From the NCBI GenBank assembly GCA_027017505.1, contig JALUQR010000027.1, positions 1-6,154 on the forward strand: a stretch of 6,154 bases of DNA, in the 5' to 3' direction. Shown here piece by piece: positions 1 through 6,085 of this stretch. Within the stretch, counting starts at the first letter, position 1, and each line of letters begins with the position of its first letter. The position numbers and the translations under genes are program-made. The notes beneath the pieces were generated by a model. It made no database searches. It was not told the origin of the DNA and saw nothing but the letters and a program-made list of their open reading frames with translations. Source of the DNA: a bacterium. Lineage in GTDB: Bacteria; Desulfobacterota; GWC2-55-46; DRQE01.

Positions 1-762
1 CCAGCCTGGCTCGGTGAGCTCGGTGCACTGGACTTTGCAGGTGGAACAGTCGTGCATATAAGCAGTGGGGTGTCCGCACTGGTTGCTGCACTCGTTGTGG
101 GAAGAAGAATGGGCTATCCGAAAGAACCCATGCCACCACACAACCTCGGCTACACACTGCTTGGCACCGCTCTGCTGTGGTTTGGCTGGTTTGGTTTTAA
201 TGCAGGCAGTGCCCTTGCAGCAGATGGCATTGCAGCGGTTGCATTCGTTGCAACAAATACCGCAACAGCATCTGCAGCACTTACATGGATATTCGTTGAA
301 TGGGCACACAGGGGCAAACCAACGCTTCTCGGTGGAGCATCAGGAGCAGTGGCAGGTCTTGTTGCCATAACACCCGCAGCAGGATTCGTGGGCCCTGTAT
401 CTTCCATAATAATAGGTGTGGGAGCAGGAATTCTGTGCTACATAGCGGTAAGTATACTCAAACCACGCCTGGGTTACGATGACTCACTGGATGTGTTCGG
501 CATACACGGAGTAGGTGGCATATGGGGTGCCATCGCAACAGGGCTGTTCGCATCCATAGGTGCAGAGGGGCTGTTTTTCGGAAACCCCTCACAGGTGGGC
601 ATACAGATAGTGGGTGTTCTGGCAACAGTGGTGCTCGCTTCAGTGGCAACATTCGTGATACTTAAGATTACAGATGCCATAACAGGACTCAGGGTGACAG
701 AAGAGGAAGAGGTTGAAGGGCTTGACCTCTCACAGCACGGTGAAAGCGGTTACAACCTGTAG
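1..762 (+). CDS. amt: Ammonium transporter Amt, C-terminal part (5' end outside window)
   Basis: This is an inner-membrane channel that conducts ammonium/ammonia. The open frame runs back to base 1 without a start, so 253 residues of roughly 400 or more are present. The first residues carry the Amt family signature DFAGGTVVH (residues 11-19), including the first pore histidine (H19 of the fragment). FGWFGFNAGSA follows at about 62-72, and the second pore histidine lies in FGIHGVGG (H169). Together these give the twin-His pore known from E. coli AmtB. Several hydrophobic segments separated by Gly/Ala-rich stretches fit the second half of the 11-helix fold. The cytoplasmic tail (about 229-253, ending EGLDLSQHGESGY) is the conserved region that meets PII proteins in this family. 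No PII gene is visible; it may lie to the left. The stop lies inside the 3' end of the convergent thiE. The family call is secure; the subtype is not determined. Confidence 0.96.
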   Translation, partial: PAWLGELGALDFAGGTVVHISSGVSALVAALVVGRRMGYPKEPMPPHNLGYTLLGTALLWFGWFGFNAGSALAADGIAAVAFVATNTATASAALTWIFVEWAHRGKPTLLGGASGAVAGLVAITPAAGFVGPVSSIIIGVGAGILCYIAVSILKPRLGYDDSLDVFGIHGVGGIWGAIATGLFASIGAEGLFFGNPSQVGIQIVGVLATVVLASVATFVILKITDAITGLRVTEEEEVEGLDLSQHGESGYNL

Positions 763-1406
763 ACAGCTTTCGCAAGGTTTAATACAGACTCAACCTTCTC
801 CTCTATACGCGATGATTTGAGGATGGCTGAAATCATGCTCACCGCGTCAGCCCCGCTGTTGAGAACCTCGCTGACCCTCTCCTCTGTTATACCACCTATG
901 GCAACCAGAGGAGCCCTGGTCAGCTTCCTTACTGCTTTCAGCATGGATGTGCCAACAGCGGGGCTGGCGTCCTTCTTTGTCGCTGTGGGAAATACGGGAC
1001 CAAAGGAGATGTAGTCTATGACACCCTTTCTGAACAGGTGGTCAGCCTCTTTTAGCTCTTCAGGTGTGTGTGTGGAAAACCCTATTATGCTTCCAGGGGC
1101 AAGAATCTTTCGGGCATGGGCAGGGGGTATGTCCTCTGGGCCAAGGTGCACACCATCTGCCCTGCTCAAAAGTGCAATGTCCACCCTGTCATTAACGATA
1201 AATAGCACGCCCTGTTTTTTCGTAAGCTCCCTCAGCCTCAGGGCGAGCTCAAGGAACTCTTTTGACATGCCTGACTTAATCCTCAACTGCAGTATGCCAG
1301 CACCGGCCCGTATTATACGCTCCGCAGTAGCCTCTACACGGGAAGGGTCAACCACAGAGGTATCCACTATGGGGTAAAATCCCCTCATGTGTGCTTTCAC
1401 ATCCAT
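750..1406 (-). CDS. thiE: Thiamine phosphate synthase ThiE
   Basis: This cytoplasmic TIM-barrel enzyme joins HMP pyrophosphate to thiazole phosphate, giving thiamine phosphate. At 218 residues it has the usual family length. Visible motifs in order are QLRIKSGMSKE (40-50), VNDR (71-74, D73 a likely Mg ligand), DGVHLGPED (84-92, D92 the second Mg ligand), IIGFSTHT (107-114), GPVFPTATK (136-144, phosphate/pyrophosphate contact), AIGGI (169-173) and GADAVSMISAI (185-195). The HLGPED motif favours ThiE over its relative TenI (thiazole tautomerase). The start is uncertain: ATG at 1406 has no Shine-Dalgarno sequence, and an in-frame ATG at 1388 (M7, just before RGFYPIVD) would also give a complete barrel. 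The 3' end overlaps amt by 13 bp. No other thiamine gene and no TPP riboswitch are visible, so it appears to be a single-gene unit on the left side of the divergent promoter region. Confidence 0.92.
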   Translation of the reverse strand: MDVKAHMRGFYPIVDTSVVDPSRVEATAERIIRAGAGILQLRIKSGMSKEFLELALRLRELTKKQGVLFIVNDRVDIALLSRADGVHLGPEDIPPAHARKILAPGSIIGFSTHTPEELKEADHLFRKGVIDYISFGPVFPTATKKDASPAVGTSMLKAVRKLTRAPLVAIGGITEERVSEVLNSGADAVSMISAILKSSRIEEKVESVLNLAKAVYRL

Positions 1407-1422
1407 ACCATTATGTTATAAT
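1394..1422 (+). promoter_or_regulatory. Candidate sigma70-type promoter for the RNA ligase gene
   Basis: A perfect TATAAT lies at 1417-1422. Seventeen bases upstream, CTTTCA (1394-1399) matches the TTGACA consensus at only three of six positions and lies inside the 5' end of thiE. Transcription would begin near 1429-1430, leaving a leader of about 22 nt that contains the ribosome binding site. The -10 box is convincing in position. The -35 is weak, and the AT-rich context raises the chance of a fortuitous match. Confidence 0.45.
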
Positions 1423-1451
1423 ATTTTTAAAACCATGGAAAGGCATAATAG
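1407..1451. promoter_or_regulatory. Divergent thiE / RNA ligase intergenic region
   Basis: This 45-bp gap must serve two divergent genes. Its core (1411-1432) is A/T at 21 of 22 positions. A 6-bp inverted repeat, ATTATG at 1410-1415 and CATAAT at 1444-1449, flanks the core, so both start codons are preceded by CATAAT. For thiE on the - strand only weak -10 candidates exist (TATTAT, complement of 1418-1423; TATAAC, complement of 1415-1420). Either would leave an extremely short leader before ATG 1406. There is no room for a riboswitch or a long leader. That both promoters lie here is inferred from gene orientation. Confidence 0.5.
1438..1443 (+). promoter_or_regulatory. Ribosome binding site of the RNA ligase gene
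   Basis: GAAAGG ends 8 nt before the ATG at 1452. It is a moderate Shine-Dalgarno sequence and supports that start over the out-of-frame ATG at 1435. Confidence 0.6.
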
Positions 1452-2585
1452 ATGGAAGACCTTGTGGAAAGACTCTCACAGCTGTACAGCTTCAAGAAGG
1501 ACACCCCACTTGTGTGGCAGTCTGCACTCTCAAAGGGTAAGGTAAGGGAGGAGGAATGGGAGGGGGTAAGATTCTTAAGGCTCGATAAACCGGTTCACTC
1601 GCTTGAGCGTGGCACCATCCTGTGCGAGGATGGCATCGTGAGGGGATATCCCCGTATAAGAAGGATAATAAACCTTACAAACGGTATCAGGAGAAACCTC
1701 ACCACAGCCTTCCATGTGGAGGAGAAGGTGGACGGCTACAATGTTAGGGTGGTAAGGCTCTGCGGAAGGGTGGTTGCCCTCAGCAGGGGCGGGTATGTGT
1801 GCCCCTTCACCACAGACAGACTCGAAGACCTTCTTGACTACGAGCCATTCTTCAGGGACAATCCACACCTGGTCCTGTGCTGTGAGGTTGCAGGCCCTGA
1901 AAGCCCCTACAACACGGAAAGCCCGCCGTACATAAAAGAGGATGTGAGGTTGTTCGTGTTCGATATAATGGAGAAGGGCGGGCGGGTGCTCCCACCAGCT
2001 GAGAGATACCAGCTGGTGGAAAAATACGGGCTACCCTCTGTAAGAAGCTATGGAAGTTTTCTTCCTGAAGAGGCGGACAGGGTTTTGCAGATAGCAAGAG
2101 AGATGGACAGAGAGGGACTTGAGGGCATGGTTCTCAAGCCCGTGGATGGTGGAAGGTATCTTAAGTACACGGTGCCATCGTCTCACATAAACGATATTCG
2201 TGCAACCGCCATACTTCTCAGGGACATACCCTGCGGGTTTTATCTTAAGAGAATACTCATGCTGGGGTTTGCCCTGAGAGAGCTCAACCCCGCAGACCAT
2301 ACAGAAAGGGCACATCTTCTGGGAGAGGTCTTCACCCGTGCCATAAGGGATGCACAGGAGCTTGTGCTTTCAGGTAGAGACATTACCGAACAGTTCAGCG
2401 TGAGGTTCAGAAAAAAACAGAATGTGGAACGCTTCTTCTCACTTTTCAGGACAGCTCCCGTGGATGTGAGGATAAAGGACCAGCACCACTCCGATGGCTA
2501 CATAAGGGTTACATTCGAGCGGATATACCGCAGGAGCACCGCCTTTATAAGGTCAAGCCTAAAGGGTGCCACTTTTGTTGATTAG
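1452..2585 (+). CDS. ATP-dependent RNA ligase, Pab1020 (Rnl3) family
   Basis: This is a nucleotidyltransferase that would activate itself with ATP, adenylate an RNA 5'-phosphate and seal it to a 3'-OH. Characterised archaeal relatives circularise single-stranded RNA and act as homodimers. Its 377 residues match the family length. The motifs in order are KVDG (92-95, K92 the predicted AMP-accepting lysine), SRGGY (111-115), CCEVAGPESPY (143-153, E145), RLFVFDIM (166-173), EGLEGMVLKP (221-230, E224 and K229) and YLKYT (236-240, K238). Residues 1-80 form the family's N-terminal module, and about 245-377 form the helical C-terminal domain linked to dimerisation. No catalytic motif is missing. The start has a good Shine-Dalgarno sequence and a TATAAT box. 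The gene is single on its strand here, and its last 27 bp overlap the end of its predicted PIN partner. A DNA substrate is less likely because the ligase OB-fold domain is not evident. The cellular RNA target is unknown. Confidence 0.9.
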   Translation: MEDLVERLSQLYSFKKDTPLVWQSALSKGKVREEEWEGVRFLRLDKPVHSLERGTILCEDGIVRGYPRIRRIINLTNGIRRNLTTAFHVEEKVDGYNVRVVRLCGRVVALSRGGYVCPFTTDRLEDLLDYEPFFRDNPHLVLCCEVAGPESPYNTESPPYIKEDVRLFVFDIMEKGGRVLPPAERYQLVEKYGLPSVRSYGSFLPEEADRVLQIAREMDREGLEGMVLKPVDGGRYLKYTVPSSHINDIRATAILLRDIPCGFYLKRILMLGFALRELNPADHTERAHLLGEVFTRAIRDAQELVLSGRDITEQFSVRFRKKQNVERFFSLFRTAPVDVRIKDQHHSDGYIRVTFERIYRRSTAFIRSSLKGATFVD

Positions 2586-3182
2586 AGAGTCCAGAACCTC
2601 ACGGAATCTTGCAGATTCCACCCATCTTATGCCCAGCTTCTCTGCCCAGTTCACTATGCCCTTATCAGCAGTAACAACAACCCCGTTGAGCTCCAGTGCA
2701 AGCAGAATGAGCTCCACATCCTCCTTGCTGTCTATTATGCCCTCGCGCAGGGCCTCGCGGTATTTTCTTCTGAGCTTGGTTATGTCCTCTGGATGGGGGT
2801 CTTTTTTTACCTTCTCCACTATCTCCTCAGCAACCCTTAAGCCCTTGTCCACCCTTTTTCTCACATCATCTATCAGTTCGTACAGAAGAAACGCAGGCAC
2901 AGTGAGCTCGTGTTTTCTTGGAGCCTTCCTGTTGACCACTATCTGAAACCTTGCGGGTATGTCCTGGGGGTTTATAAAGTGGGTGAGCTCCTTGTATATG
3001 GAGGGTGGCATGAAAAATTCTGCCCCTTCTATCCTCTCTGCAAGAAGAAGAAATGTGTGCAGACTCTCCGCAGGGCTTGTGCCAAAGTGGGTGTAGACCT
3101 CAGGGTTTGTGAATATACTGGTGTCCAGTATGAATCGCAGGCAGAACTCTCTTTCTTCTTCATGGAGTGGTCTTTTTTTCAT
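2559..3182 (-). CDS. PIN-domain 'RNA ligase partner' protein (MJ1548 family)
   Basis: This 207-residue protein resembles the family named for its co-occurrence with Pab1020-type RNA ligases. The PIN fold is suggested by RFILDTSIFTNP (16-27, D20), YKEL (63-66, E65), SKEDVELILLAL (152-163, D155) and VVTADKGIVNWAEKLGIRWVE (169-189, D173). D20, E65, D155 and D173 give the acidic quartet expected of a Mg-dependent ribonuclease, so it should be catalytically intact. A Lys/Arg/Glu-rich helical insert occupies about 105-147. The role with the ligase, such as making or trimming RNA ends, is inferred and not demonstrated to my knowledge. The start ATG overlaps the methyltransferase stop as ATGA, and AAGGAAG lies just upstream, so translation is probably coupled. 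The gene is the last of the - strand operon and converges on the ligase gene with a 27-bp overlap. A plain VapC toxin is less likely given the length and the DTSIFTNP signature, and no antitoxin gene is adjacent. Confidence 0.85.
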   Translation of the reverse strand: MKKRPLHEEEREFCLRFILDTSIFTNPEVYTHFGTSPAESLHTFLLLAERIEGAEFFMPPSIYKELTHFINPQDIPARFQIVVNRKAPRKHELTVPAFLLYELIDDVRKRVDKGLRVAEEIVEKVKKDPHPEDITKLRRKYREALREGIIDSKEDVELILLALELNGVVVTADKGIVNWAEKLGIRWVESARFREVLDSLINKSGTL

Positions 3183-4636
3183 CGGGCTTCCTTAAGGTTT
3201 ATAACACACTGGGTCTCGTTACCGAACACATCCACCACCTTCACTGCAATTCGTTCTGTCTTCTTTTTTATCACCCCTTTTGCGAGCCTTTCAACAGGTT
3301 TCAGCCCGCCCCAGTCCCTGCGGAAGGAGAACCACCCCGTTCTGAAGGTCCTTCCATCGTGGTTCCAGTCCACAGCCCAGTAGTCCACAAGAAGGTGTGA
3401 CTCCTTCTCTGTGAGTCCTGCTGGAAGTGGCTGTCCGCGGTAGCCGTTGAGAGCTATACACACCTCAACCCTTTCTTCATCGAGCTCTTTCAGGGTGGGT
3501 GGCATAACAGGCATGTCTTCAGGGGCCGTAGTGCTGGTGTCTTCGCAGAGTCTCTCTATAACAAAGGGGCGAGAGCCAGTGGCAACAAGCCTCTTTCTTG
3601 TGATGTTTATCCCCTGGGGATTTTTTTCTGACAGGAGCCATCGCCTGCGAAGTTTTTCCGCTGCAACAGCGGTTGTGCCCGAGCCTGCAAAGGGGTCGAA
3701 CACAAGCTCGCCCTCCTCGGTTGCACACTCTATGATGCGCTCAAGAAGGCTTAAGGGCTTCTGGGTTACATATCCTGTTCGCTCCTCACAGGGGGTGTGC
3801 ATGGCATCGGGTATATCATCCCATACATCGCCAAGAAGGGGCCTTTCCACAACACAGCGGTTTCGCACCTCAAGGTAATACTTTATCCTCACATTGCCGT
3901 TTTTCGTTATGTACACCCTGTTCTCACTGGCGAGTTTTCTGATGCTCTCCTCTGTGTAATCACCCCTGGGTGCTGTCTTGAAGACCCTGCCAGTTTCATC
4001 GAGCCTGTAGCCCTGTGAGAGGGCTTCCTCAAGGGGCAGTAGCCTTTCTGTGTGGAGTTTTTTGAGTCTGCCAGCCCTGCCCTTTCTGTACACATATATG
4101 GTATCGTGGTTTCTCGGAAACTGGGCTGATGTGTGCTTTGCACCCCTGCCACCGTAGTGCCATATAATCTCGTTGAGAAAGTTGCGGTTTCCAAAGACCT
4201 CGTCCATGAGCACCCTTATGTAGGAGTTTGTACGCCAGTCACAGTGGACGAATATGAGACCATCATCCCTTAAAAGCCTTCTTGCGGTAATCAACCGCTC
4301 TTTGAGCATATCCAGATAAGAGCACATATCGCCTGTGTCCGAATAGGTGAGCTCTTTAACGAAGAGTCCCTCCTTGAGTTTTATTTTTCTGTAGTAGCGG
4401 GTGTCAGAGAGAAATGGAGGGTCCATGTATATGAGCTTTATCTTCTTGTGGTATCCCTCCTTCAGGAGAAGCTCCATGGCATGGAGGTTGTCTGCCTGGA
4501 TGATTCTGCCCGCAGGCTCACCATCCATACGGGCAGGAATGTACTCCCTGTGTGTCTTTAAAGGCCTTCGAGGAGGTGTGTCCTTACAGGTTGAGTTCCA
4601 CACAAGTCTTGGATATGGCTGTTTTGTTTTTTTCAT
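3179..4636 (-). CDS. Site-specific DNA methyltransferase, beta class (probably N6-adenine), with extra C-terminal domain
   Basis: This enzyme would transfer a methyl group from S-adenosylmethionine to a base in a specific DNA site. Catalytic motif IV, LIYMDPPF (68-75, D72), comes before the SAM-binding motif I, FDPFAGSGTT (313-322), which defines the beta order seen in type III Mod and HinfI-like enzymes. DPPF favours N6-adenine over N4-cytosine. NEIIWHYGGRGAKHTSAQFPRNHDTIYVY (155-183) resembles Mod proteins. About 186-285 should be the target recognition region. TGYVTQKPLSLLERII (287-302) is motif X. About 125 residues follow the catalytic fold (360-485); VDYWAVDWNHDG and RIAVKVVDVFGNETQ there look like a small beta-sandwich. 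I recall similar tails in other bacterial methyltransferases. ATG 4636 lies 14 bp after the ntrC stop without a clear Shine-Dalgarno sequence, and no better start was seen upstream. No restriction subunit is adjacent, so it is an orphan within this window. Its recognition site cannot be read from the sequence. Confidence 0.88.
   Translation of the reverse strand: MKKTKQPYPRLVWNSTCKDTPPRRPLKTHREYIPARMDGEPAGRIIQADNLHAMELLLKEGYHKKIKLIYMDPPFLSDTRYYRKIKLKEGLFVKELTYSDTGDMCSYLDMLKERLITARRLLRDDGLIFVHCDWRTNSYIRVLMDEVFGNRNFLNEIIWHYGGRGAKHTSAQFPRNHDTIYVYRKGRAGRLKKLHTERLLPLEEALSQGYRLDETGRVFKTAPRGDYTEESIRKLASENRVYITKNGNVRIKYYLEVRNRCVVERPLLGDVWDDIPDAMHTPCEERTGYVTQKPLSLLERIIECATEEGELVFDPFAGSGTTAVAAEKLRRRWLLSEKNPQGINITRKRLVATGSRPFVIERLCEDTSTTAPEDMPVMPPTLKELDEERVEVCIALNGYRGQPLPAGLTEKESHLLVDYWAVDWNHDGRTFRTGWFSFRRDWGGLKPVERLAKGVIKKKTERIAVKVVDVFGNETQCVINLKEAR
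3187..3194 (-). promoter_or_regulatory. Internal ribosome binding site for the PIN gene
   Basis: On the - strand TAAGGAAG ends 4 nt before the ATG at 3182, inside the last codons of the methyltransferase gene. It supports this start despite the 4-bp overlap. It also suggests that the PIN protein can be translated by reinitiation or coupling. Confidence 0.6.
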
Positions 4637-4650
4637 GGCCCACAGGGGTT

Positions 4651-6075
4651 TCAGTCTGAAAGGTCTTTTCTTGTTATGTTCAGCTCTTTTATCTTCTTTC
4701 TCAGGGTGTTTCTGTTTATACCCAGCAGTTCTGCAGCCCTCAGCTGGTTGAAGTGTGTTTTCCTTAACACCAGCTTTATGAGCGGGCGCTCAAGCAGTGG
4801 CATTATGTCTGCGTAGAGGTGCTGTTTTCCCCTGGTGTGGGTCTTTTCTATAAAGGGGGCAAGGCGTTTCTCTATGATTGCCTCAAGGGATTCCTTCTTC
4901 TCCTTTCTGCCCTTAAGTGCGAGGTCTTCGGGGGTGAGCACCATGTTCGATGAAAGAAGCACAGCCCTTCTCAGCACATTCTCAAGCTCCCTTACATTAC
5001 CTGGCCAGTTGTAATTTTTAAGTGCTGTGAGTGCCTCTTTTGAGAGCATCCTTCTTTCCACACCCATCTCCTCCACAAAACGCTCAAGGAAGTATTCTGC
5101 AAGGGGCTCTATGTCCTCTTTTCTCTCCCTGAGCGGGGGTATGTTTATGGTTACCACATTCAGTCTGTAGTGGAGGTCCTCGCGGAATCTTCCCTCCTCA
5201 ACTGCCTTTTCCAGATTCTGGTTTGTTGCTGCTATTATTCTCACATCCACCCGTATGGGCTCCTTGCCACCTATGCGGTAGAATTCCTTTTCCTGAAGCA
5301 CCCTCAGCAGTTTTGCCTGAAGCCCTGTGTCCATGTCTCCTATTTCATCGAGAAACAGGGTGCCTCCGTCTGCGAGCTCGAACTTTCCCTTTCGTGTTTC
5401 CGTTGCACCTGTGAAGGCACCCTTCTCGTGGCCAAAGAGCTCACTTTCCATAAGTTCTCGAGGTACCGCTGCAGAGTTTACAGCAACAAAGGGGCCCTCG
5501 CGTCTACTGCTGTTCAGGTGTATAAGCTTTGCGACAATCTCTTTACCCGTGCCACTTTCGCCCTGTATGAGCACCGTTACATCCCTGGGGGCTATCCTTC
5601 CTATGGTCTTGAATATCCTTTCTGTGGCCCTGGACCTGCCAACAAATACTGTCTCGCTTGCCCACTTCTGTTCAAGGGTCTTTTTAAGGGTTGAAAGCTC
5701 TTTTTTAAGCCTTGCATTCTCCATTGCACGCCCCACGATTATCTCCAGCTCATCGAGGTCAACTGGTTTCGATATGTAATCAAAGGCACCGTACCTCATG
5801 GCAGAGATGGTATTCTCCATGGTTGCATCTGCGGTCATTATCACCACAGGTGGCAGGCTCTTTGAGCCCTTAAGCTCCTTTAATATCTGTAGCCCGCTCT
5901 TTCCAGGCATGTTTATATCCACCAGGGCAAGCTCCACCTTTTCCGCCCTGAGGATATTGTATGCCTCTTTTCCATCAGTTGCACACAGGGGTTCAAACCG
6001 TTTGTCCCTGAAGAATCTCTCAAGAACCCAGAGAAGACTTCTGTCATCATCTGCAATGAGGACCTTCTTTTTCAT
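4651..6075 (-). CDS. ntrC: NtrC-family sigma54-dependent response regulator
   Basis: This 474-residue protein is a phosphorylation-switched activator of sigma54 RNA polymerase. The receiver domain (1-120) has the acidic pocket D9-D11, phospho-acceptor D53 in LVDINMPG, T81 and K103. The AAA+ domain (about 143-385) has Walker A GESGTGKE (172-179), the sigma54-contacting GAFTGA loop (219-224), Walker B GGTLFLDEIG (237-246) and the arginine-finger region FREDLHYRL (297-305). A Fis-type helix-turn-helix closes it (QLRAAELLGINRNTLRKKIKEL, about 444-465). LLWVLE near the N terminus and the C-terminal block ERPLIKLVLRKTHFNQ...NRNTLRKKIKEL resemble true NtrC more than other paralogues. All switch and ATPase residues are present, so it should be functional. 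It follows a histidine kinase gene by 10 bp and precedes the methyltransferase gene by 14 bp. The amt fragment at the left edge agrees with nitrogen control. Another NtrC-like regulator, such as a ZraR/AtoC type, cannot be fully excluded. Confidence 0.9.
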   Translation of the reverse strand: MKKKVLIADDDRSLLWVLERFFRDKRFEPLCATDGKEAYNILRAEKVELALVDINMPGKSGLQILKELKGSKSLPPVVIMTADATMENTISAMRYGAFDYISKPVDLDELEIIVGRAMENARLKKELSTLKKTLEQKWASETVFVGRSRATERIFKTIGRIAPRDVTVLIQGESGTGKEIVAKLIHLNSSRREGPFVAVNSAAVPRELMESELFGHEKGAFTGATETRKGKFELADGGTLFLDEIGDMDTGLQAKLLRVLQEKEFYRIGGKEPIRVDVRIIAATNQNLEKAVEEGRFREDLHYRLNVVTINIPPLRERKEDIEPLAEYFLERFVEEMGVERRMLSKEALTALKNYNWPGNVRELENVLRRAVLLSSNMVLTPEDLALKGRKEKKESLEAIIEKRLAPFIEKTHTRGKQHLYADIMPLLERPLIKLVLRKTHFNQLRAAELLGINRNTLRKKIKELNITRKDLSD

Positions 6076-6078
6076 AAT

Positions 6079-6084
6079 CCTCCT
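6079..6084 (-). promoter_or_regulatory. Strong ribosome binding site of ntrC
   Basis: AAAGGAGGA on the - strand contains a perfect AGGAGG ending 3 nt before the ATG at 6075. It fixes the ntrC start and lies in the 10-bp gap after the kinase stop. The spacing is a little short. Confidence 0.75.
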
Positions 6085-6085
6085 T

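Noticed and set aside
162..177. TGGCAC followed by TGCTG, resembling a sigma54 promoter (GG...GC) on the + strand
   Set aside because: The GG to GC spacing is one base short of the required ten, and it lies inside the amt coding region with no gene start downstream.
1421..1432. ATATTTTTAAAA as an archaeal TATA box, implying an archaeal host
   Set aside because: The NtrC/sigma54 regulator, the histidine kinase and the perfect AGGAGG site point to a bacterium, and the same bases overlap a bacterial TATAAT.
1407..1451. TPP riboswitch upstream of thiE
   Set aside because: The gap is only 45 bp and AT-rich; the roughly 100-nt TPP aptamer with its conserved loops cannot fit and is not seen.
1610..1625. 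A second TGGCAC...TGTGC sigma54-like match on the + strand
   Set aside because: The GG to GC spacing is one base too long, and it is inside the RNA ligase gene with no start following it.
2559..3182. PIN gene as a VapC toxin of a toxin-antitoxin pair
   Set aside because: It is longer than a typical VapC, lacks an adjacent small antitoxin gene, and carries the DTSIFTNP signature of the RNA ligase partner family next to the ligase itself.
2910..3383. Long + strand open frame across the PIN and methyltransferase junction
   Set aside because: Its translation shows no family pattern, and it lies antisense to two genes with clear catalytic motifs; it is a reading-frame shadow.
3608..3622. Short palindrome TCCCCTGGGGA followed by a T run, as a terminator
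   Set aside because: The stem is only about five base pairs with no loop, and it lies within conserved methyltransferase coding sequence just after motif I; probably chance.
5170..5779. Overlapping + strand open frames opposite ntrC
   Set aside because: They are Cys/Ser-rich low-complexity translations antisense to the conserved AAA+ and receiver coding sequence, and no start signals were seen.
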